Assembly (NCBI GenBank): GCA_035610365.1
Contig: CM069433.1
Span: 81,502,236 to 81,566,235 of the forward strand
Reading direction: 5' to 3'
DNA length: 64,000 nucleotides
DNA from: Aquatica leii
Taxonomy: Eukaryota; Arthropoda; Insecta; Coleoptera; Lampyridae
This document shows, in pieces, positions 14,201 to 23,200 of this stretch. Under the pieces are notes generated by a model. It was given only the letters and a program-made list of their open reading frames with translations, did not search any database and was not told the DNA's origin. A program made the translations under genes and the position numbers. How positions within the stretch are numbered: position 1 is the first letter of the stretch; every line of letters starts with the position of its first letter.

Positions 14201-17200
14201 TTGGTGTTCTACTATTGCCGTAATACCGTCAGGAGCGACGGAGATGATATTAGTCAAAGGTATAGCTTTTACATCCAAAAATATTTTTAATTCAGTAAAT
14301 AATGTTTTACCTTTCGTATTAGTTTCCAAACATTTAGCAAATAAAAATTTTTGGGAAAATTTTTCTTTTACAAGTCTAACATAAGCTAAAAATAAAGCTT
14401 CGTTTCTTAGTAAGCTGTATAAGGAATTCAAATGTTTTTAAGTAGACACATAAACGGTTTTCTACACACTGAGTCATTTCGTCGATTCTTCAATTCTTTT
14501 TATAATATCGAAAGCTGGTCTGTGCAACACGGTGCGTATTACCTCACTTACGGCTAGTAGAATAAGTTCTTCACCAATATTGTGCGACTTTTCGGACATC
14601 GCAATCATTAAAGAAATATTATAAGAAGCACGCAGTCCATCGTCATCTCTCTTAGATGTTGTCCTTATGAGTTCTAGCAATGTCGGTGATTTCATATATT
14701 TTTCTTTTATTGTTTGAAAAAACGTTCAATTCTTATCTGTTTTTTAAGCTTAGAAGGTTTTATTGTATCGTTTTATTAGATAGAAGACGCATAGGTAAAG
14801 TACTATGTCCTAGTGACGGAATAAAGTCATATTTCAAAAAAGAGACCCAAAAAGATAATTGTTAATTATAATATTTTTTTTAAGTGGAATACTGCAATGT
14901 AAGGCTCTCTTGAATTAATTATTTGAGATGTAAGGATAAAATTTCATGTAAATGTCACATATTGTGTAGGTACTCGTTGTGTACCAATTAAGTTTTCAAG
15001 AAAAATAAACAATTCAAAAATTAATTAACAACAGAATATAATAATGCAGTAATATACAGTAATTTCAAAAATTCGCGGATATGGTTATTCGCGGAAATAG
15101 AGAAAATAAACAAAAATATAAAATAGTAAGTTATAACTTTTAGGGTGCATTATATTAAATCATAAAACCCAATATGTGTAACTTCTTTTACAGAATCATT
15201 AATAATATATTCTTTAGAAACACATCTGTGTTAGAAAAATACCTTTTTAAGTTTATAACAAAAAATAAATTCTTAATGAATGTTAAAAGATTACTGTACT
15301 GATAACTGGTATATATAATTTTTTTAATCAACTTAAGCAAGAGAATAACTTTGCTTAAATAAATTTAAATTAAAAAGAGATATCCATTATACTTACGTTA
15401 CGCAAGTAAGCTTTCTGCGTAACAAAGAATTTTACTTCTTTATATCCAAGACTAGGAAAATTTGTTGTATGCTCTTCACATCACTCATAATACAGAACTA
15501 AATTGTTGATTAGGTGCACTACTTTTTTATAGCTCATATTATAAACTAGTTGGTGCAACTATCGGCTCTATTCATTAGGTATCCTGTATAAACCTGTAGA
15601 TAGGCCGACTCACCGCGATGCCTGTTATTACTGGTATTTTATGCATCTGTCTATATTTATATTTTACTTAAGACGTAAAAATCTCTAATAATAATATATT
15701 TATTGTTATTTATTTTAACTCTCATATTAATAAAAATGTGTCAGATTTTTTAAATTTTATATTAAACCTTGCGCAGACTTCCCGACCCCCAAATCAAATT
15801 TAATTTTCCACTCCCTGAATGATCCCGGGGACCTCTAGATGTGCGTAGGGGCCACCTTAGGAGCCGCTGGTCTAACGGGTATACAATATTTTTTTGTTGA
15901 AATACCAGGGTAGAAAAACGAAAAAAATATTATTTTTATATTGATAAACCTCATGAAAACTTTACCTACATTATATTATTTCAAAACCATCAGCTCGTAT
16001 CTGCAACATAAAAAAATCGGCATCTGCTCAGAAAATGAATTAAACTTTGTAGTTTGTTAACTAGTTTTTTTCCACCGAAATTTTATTCTTACTATTTGCT
16101 TTCAGCAGACACTATATTAATATTTTCTCTATTTGATTAATAATTACTCTTAATTTGTTCAAAAGAAAAATAAGTATAACGCATCGTTTTTCTTGTTTTA
16201 GTTAATAGATGAAAAAATTCTATGTGTTCATGGAGGTCTCAGTCCGGAAATTAAAACTGTCGATCAAATTAGATGTTTAGAAAGAAATCAAGAAATTCCT
16301 CACAAAGGCGCATTTTGTGATTTAGTATGGTCGGACCCAGAAGACGTTGATACATGGTAAGTAATTGTTATTTTAATATTACTAAGTAAATTACAGTTAT
16401 TGACCATCTAAGTCTTTGTGACTTCTAAACATCAGCGATTGTTGATATATGGCATTCTCGAAATCTGATAATTGTTTGTATATTTGACTTGGTATTACTT
16501 TTAATAATTGTTTTGTTGCCGATTTGTCAAAATGTTTTCCATTAAATTTTAATGATACTATTAGTCTGAAATATGTCTTATAAATTATAAATATGAATTA
16601 TCTTAATAAGCGAATCACATGTTTATTTACCAGTCGATTATATTCCTGTCGAGTACTACTCGATTCTATAAATTTATTTGAGATGATTTTTATAGCCGCG
16701 CACTGCATATTAACAATTCTCGTACGAGAATGTAAAGATAATTATTAAGATAATTTAAAGGTTACCATCAGAAACAAAATTTTCACTGTACACAAAAAAT
16801 TCAGAATGTTATAGTAGAGAATTAGGTTGATCAACACCGTGGCGTTAATTTGTTAGAACATTAAATTAAATTTAGGAAACACATGTTACTACCATTTGAG
16901 GTAAGTCTGTGTTACATAATTATACTATATTTTACTATATTAAAATTATTAATTAAACTGCTTTTTGTTAACTTACGTGATTTTTTCTACATAAAATTTT
17001 CAATTTTGAAATTGAAAGTTACGCTAGTTCGAAAATTCTAAAATTAGTTTTAAAAGTATATATTTCAAAAACAGTTGATAACAATGAAATGTTGATAAAT
17101 TGCATTTGAAGAGAATGACAAACAGAGGTTTTCCAATTTTGTGGATTATTACAATAACATCCCACAGAATCAGGTGCGACGATATCACAATAAGGATGTT

Positions 17201-20200
17201 AATAATAATGTTAAGCGCAAAATCAATTTAGACCAGGAGAACAAAAAGAATAACAGAAATATAGACGGATCGACAAACGATACTTTATAAATGACCCTGA
17301 CAACGAAAACTAATGTTTACAGACATTATAAAATCAGGGAAAACGGATGAAAAGAGCAGTTAGGGTGACAACCAAAAAGAGGAAATAGATCAGCACAGAA
17401 GTGAAGAAAACACAGAATCAGAATATGGTGATGATCGAGATTGGACAAGTGATCAGTTCAATGATACTACACATTAAAGATGAGGAAAACGAACATTGAC
17501 AAAAATGAAAACACAAACGGAAACGTCTTAAACAACATAATGTTAGAGCGGAAAATTTGACTCAAGAAAAGCCTAGAAAGTAGATTGGACTATTTGAGAA
17601 GAAAAAAATAGAAATTGACCGTTTTCGTTACAACGGTTCTTGTTGGTAACAACCACGTCACCACGGCTAGCTACGATGTCGATCAGTGGGCGTGGTTGAG
17701 AATACTGTAATAGAAAAAAAATATGCGCCACTCCGTTGTACTAGAAAATCGTTGGCTTGAAGACACTAAGTGTACATACGAACCCGCTGTTCAAGAAGTA
17801 GGATAAAAGCAAACAATCATTAAAGAGAAAACGAACAACTTTAAGATATGTTTTCCCAATCAATAACGAGACAACACTTTGGTTTCATCAACGAGTAATA
17901 AGCTAAAATACTACATAAAGAAAAAAATCGATTAAACATTAACACTCACATGCAGTCGCGAACAAAACTTTAGTTCTTGTCTATCGAGACATAATCAATA
18001 ATTTAATATAAAACGAAAGACTTACTAGTTCCTTAGTACAGTAGCTTGTAAAAATTGTTACTACCGTAATGTTATTCTCGATATTTTCGAGGAGTGTAAC
18101 GCATAACAAAATTAAAAAAACGCTTAAGGCTTAGTAGATAATATAAAAGTAGATAAATTACGTAACAGAGAAACAAAGATGATAATACAAATTAGACGTT
18201 GCAGCGTAGGGCAAGTAAGCCGCATCGGCGATACTTCACAGGTATCCGATATAGCTGTTCGAACTTCGAATCGAGCAAACCCTCATCAATCGCAGACTTC
18301 TTTTTAAATCGAAGAGAGAAAAAAGTTCTACCCTAGCTCTATTTCATTTTAACGGGGTTGCAACATCAGCACCTTCAATTACCCTAAACTAACTAGAATT
18401 TTTGTAAATGTTCCTAAATAAATGGCATTCTTGACTATTCTTGACCACAAAACAAAACAATAATATAAATTTTAATTGTTTGACTTGAAAAGCACTTGTG
18501 AGGTCTGAAAAAAAACCATAAGCAAACTTGAATAAACACAAAAGCAAGGGGCACGTTATGAGTCACATGTACGAAGTTATAACTTCCGATTATGATAATA
18601 ACTGGCGATGAACATAGTCGATTATGTTACAGTTGAATGTCTAAATAATTAAATTATTTTTAAAAAATTACATGTATTTCATAATCATATGCTATAGGTT
18701 ATAATACACTATATAATTAAGGATAATACAACAAATTCTTCTCAACTCGACTAGTAGCAATAATTTAACAACATAATCACTAGAATCGTCGTTAGAATAA
18801 CAACTATGAAAACTCCATCTCCGAACAATGTTAACTGTTCAGATTTATTATGTATTTCATTATATATTTTCTGAGTTTATTTTTGCCCAAAAAAAGATTA
18901 ATGTTACATTTGTGTGTTCCACTGAGCAAAAAATGTCCATCAAATAAAAAGCACGGAGCAAGAACAGAGAAATAATTCAAATGACGATTATAAAGGAGAA
19001 CTGGAATGAATACTGTAAATGAAATAAAGTAACTAATATCCAATTCAGACTGTACATTTGACTAGAAATTGCAGCATGTAGATAATTGTAGTTCTATGGC
19101 TGAGCGTGATGTGCATCATCTAATAACGCGATACCAGGAAGTCTCGACAAGTTGCCATCCTTCTACAAAGATCCAGTACTGATAAAAAACAAATATGGGC
19201 ATTTTATAAACTTTAAATTAACAATGATGATTATGATGAACCATTACCACTAATTTTATGATTGACTACTTCATACTAGAGTGTAAATACTTTCGAAGCA
19301 ACACAATGAGTCATGAAAACTTGCGCGAAGATCAGCTGGTTTGCCAGTAGCGTTGCACGACTATACTATAAAAACACAAAAAACTACTTGTAAATTACAC
19401 TACAAGTACAGATATTGCAAACTTACGCAAATACACACACCAAAAACTAAAAATCGGAATTATATATAAGGTATATCAACCCATAACTTTTACGCGTGCA
19501 CCAAAATGTAAATAAACTCAAAAATTTCTACGACAATGGGTAGTTCACTTTTATTTTCAGTTCTTTTGTTTTTGTCATTTTTTTATTTGAAAATGCTACA
19601 ATTCCCCAACAAAAAACCACTAACTACTATTTTGACTTTAAGTTTTTATGATCATATTTGGTGCAGTTGGCACTTGCAGATTTCTTTACAGCAAGAATTG
19701 ATGTCATAGTTTTCAACACTATTTGCAATGCCTTGATGACTGGCAGCTATAGCGCAAGTACTATAAACCTAGTCATTGACTTTCATGCATCCCAAACTAC
19801 GTAAACATGACAGGAGTTTTTAGCGTCGAGGTGAAAACAATGACAGTAGAATGTTGGAATGTTATTCTATTTTTAATATAAAAGGAAGTAGGTTCTAACT
19901 TTGAGATAGGATTCATTAAGTAGAGAATTCCGAAAAAAAAATGTTTTTAATTTGATGTTAATTTAACCAAGTTATGGATTATTCTGTTGTGGAATTTATT
20001 TTTGAAAGTAACGCATACACATCGTGTTAATGTTTGGCAAAAAATTCTACCTAGATAGCGGAAGGTGCGGGAAAGTACACACGTGTTTGAAAGAGGTGTT
20101 TGGTAAAGTTGACTTAGTGCCTTTTAACTTTAACAAAAGCGTTTATCACAGTTAAGACGTAACTTAATTGTCGCGACGTAGAAGTAAGATTAAAAGCTTT

Positions 20201-23200
20201 CTGTAGATAGGAACTAAAAACAAACATAAAACAGTAACAAAACTATAGAATCTTAAGTTTTCGCGGTTACTTTGGTTGCGATTATAAACGACTTTTAGTT
20301 TAGACCACGTCGTAGTTGAACACCCAGACTTTTTAGGCTTGGTTCTAGTCTCTCATTGAGAGCCAAAACAAGAAGTAGAACTTGACCTTTGCTGTTTGTG
20401 AACCCAAACAAACTGACGTTTTGCAAGACATATCACCTTGCATTTTCGGAGTGATAAATGTCACTGAAGGAAAAAGTGTAAGCACTGGTATTTATATCAT
20501 TAGCGATTATGTAATTAACGGATTTTCATTTTCCGTTACCGCTTGAGTGACTTCGTTATTACTCTGAGGAAGAGTTTGTGTTTTTTCCAGGAAAGTTGGT
20601 CTTTGTCTTAGAGGGTGTAATACTGGTAGTCAAGATTTGCTCAGTTTTAAACTGTTTTTCTGGTTCATATTATATGAATGTTTTTCTATTTTCACAATTT
20701 CGCGAATTAGTCTGGGAAAGTAGAAAGGAGTTTTAGCCAACACTTTAGTTTGATCAATGTTTAGCGTGTGTCCTTGGTTCCACACGTGTTCTGCCACTGC
20801 TGATTTTGTAACTCTGCGGTGTTTGCAGTCAGCAATATATTCTTTTACTCTAACTTCTATAGACTGTCTCGTGTATCCTATGTAACTTGATCCACAGGAA
20901 CAAGGAATTTTGTAAACTCCGGCATATTTTAAAATCTCTTAAATAGCACCTTGTAACATCAACTAAGTGGATTTGAATTTGGTTATCCCGTATTACTCCA
21001 TAGTATTTTTGTGAATCTAGCCAACCTGGTACGTTCTGATATGCATTGCCGTGCTTCTCTGTTGATCCGACAGACGGTTCAAAAATCTCCTCTTGTGTTA
21101 ACCCGTATAAGCGTTGATCGGTTTTTCCTGGTCAAAAAAGTCTGTTTGCATCTTTTTTCAAACTTAATCGTACTGTATTCGTGCTCTTTCCGTTTAGTCT
21201 AGTCTAGTCTAACCGAGTTTCCCCGTTCTCCATTGTCACTTGTTTTGTAGAAATCTTAACCTTTTGAGGACAGATTTAATTGTTCCCATTTTTTTTCAAA
21301 TCCATGTGGAATAATCAGTTTAAATCTTCAAAAATTAAAATCAATATTGCAAACATTTGTTTATTTTTAAGGAAAATGTGGTCATGTGGTGAAACCGCTG
21401 GGACATATACATCACACAATTTATAAAACGAGAAATAATAATACATATCAAGACAAACAATAATAAGAAGTGGAAAACAGTACAAAACAATCTCTATCTT
21501 CATTTAGCCATAAAGAAACTTTGAATGTGGTACAATCCTACTTGTCTCAAAGAGGAACACTTTGCGTACTGCAACTTGCTCAGCGCCGTGGAGTGGTTCA
21601 TTCGGACATGTGGATTTTATACTCTTTCGGTCTAGTTCATAAATGGCCTTATCAACACATCCTATAAATTGCTTGTACTATTTTACAAACGTTGGATAGC
21701 TGACGGTTATTTGGGAACTATCTTTTGCGCGGCTGATAGCATTGCAAACATCCTGGAGATTGTGAAAGTTTGAAATGAACAATATTGACTTTTTATCCAC
21801 TTTGAGTTCTCTCTTTTACTTCTGACCAGTTAGAAAACCTTTTCTATTTTTCGGCGTTGTCTCACAAGCGTATATTCTATCCTTTTGTAATTGATTAATT
21901 AGTTCTATAAAAGAGAAAAAATGTTTGGTTTCTTCGTACCAACAATCATAAGTCAGTAACAACTTTTTCTTCTCGGCTAGTTTCGGTGATAGCATTTTAT
22001 CAGTATAAATTTGAAACTCATGTATAAACCCATTCTTACTCATACTGTATAGTGATGTTTGATATGTTTATTGGGTATACAGTGTGTCCGAAAAGTATGG
22101 AATATATTATACAGGTTGATAAATATGAACTTTACACGAAAAAGTTGTAAATAAAAGTTGTTTATCACTTAGTTATCTACCACCTGGGAGATATCAATTT
22201 AAATTTTTGCTGTAAACAAAATCGCAACGAATAACACTTACATTTTTTTAAATGGCAAGGCACGTCTTTATTATACTCATTTGATAGAGTCTTTTTTTCT
22301 CTTTTCAACCATATGAAACTTGAATACCTTTACATCAAAAAATTTTCAAGAAAAACAAGGACATGTCTAACAAATTTATTTTACTGAGCAGTATTAATCA
22401 GGTACGTAATATGTAGCATTGAAACAATTGAATGCACTTTAGAACACTGTCACACTTTGCTATTTGTTAGTGCTTGAAATATGGCTCAATTATCTGAGAA
22501 ACATAGAATTGAAATTTTAATGATTCTGGGATATGGAGATAGAAGAAGAACCCAAGACGAAGTATGTAATTTGTTTAATAACTTGCATCCAGAATTAAAC
22601 ATTTCGCAGTCCACGGTAAGCAAAATTTGGCGGAAATTTCAAGAGACAGGTTCGGTGAAAGATGCGAGTAGAACTGGTATGCCTTTGTCATTAAGTAATG
22701 TGGAACAAGAAAATGTGTTCTTGTCTGTTGAGGAAAATCCACAAATTTCTGTTCGGCAAATTGCTAGAGACCATAATTTGAATAAATCGGCTGTACATGA
22801 CGTTTTAAAAAAAGATAAAATTTCATCCTTATAACTTGTGTAGTTCAAGAATTATTTGAAGACGATTTGGACAGAAGGCTGGAGTTTTGTGAAACAATAA
22901 CAAACAAACTTGAACGAGATGCACATTTTCATAAAAATATACCAACGAATGTCAAACATTCACTTAGTGTCAATAGTTTTTGTGCAAAATGGCAAGTTTG
23001 AAAGATACCGAACGTATCAAAATTTTAATGATATTGTATGGTGATAGAACACGAAGCTTTGCTCAAGTAGTGATTATGTTCAATGAGTTGCATCCTGACC
23101 GGGAATCAATCTCCAAATCCGCAGTTTCGAAAACTTTGCATCGTTTTTACGAGACTGGCGGTGTCAAGGATAGTCTTGGAAAGCCAGTAACCGTTATAAA

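Noticed and set aside
14121..14384. 87-codon + strand ORF
   Set aside because: Antisense to the hAT transposase, which has clear family motifs.
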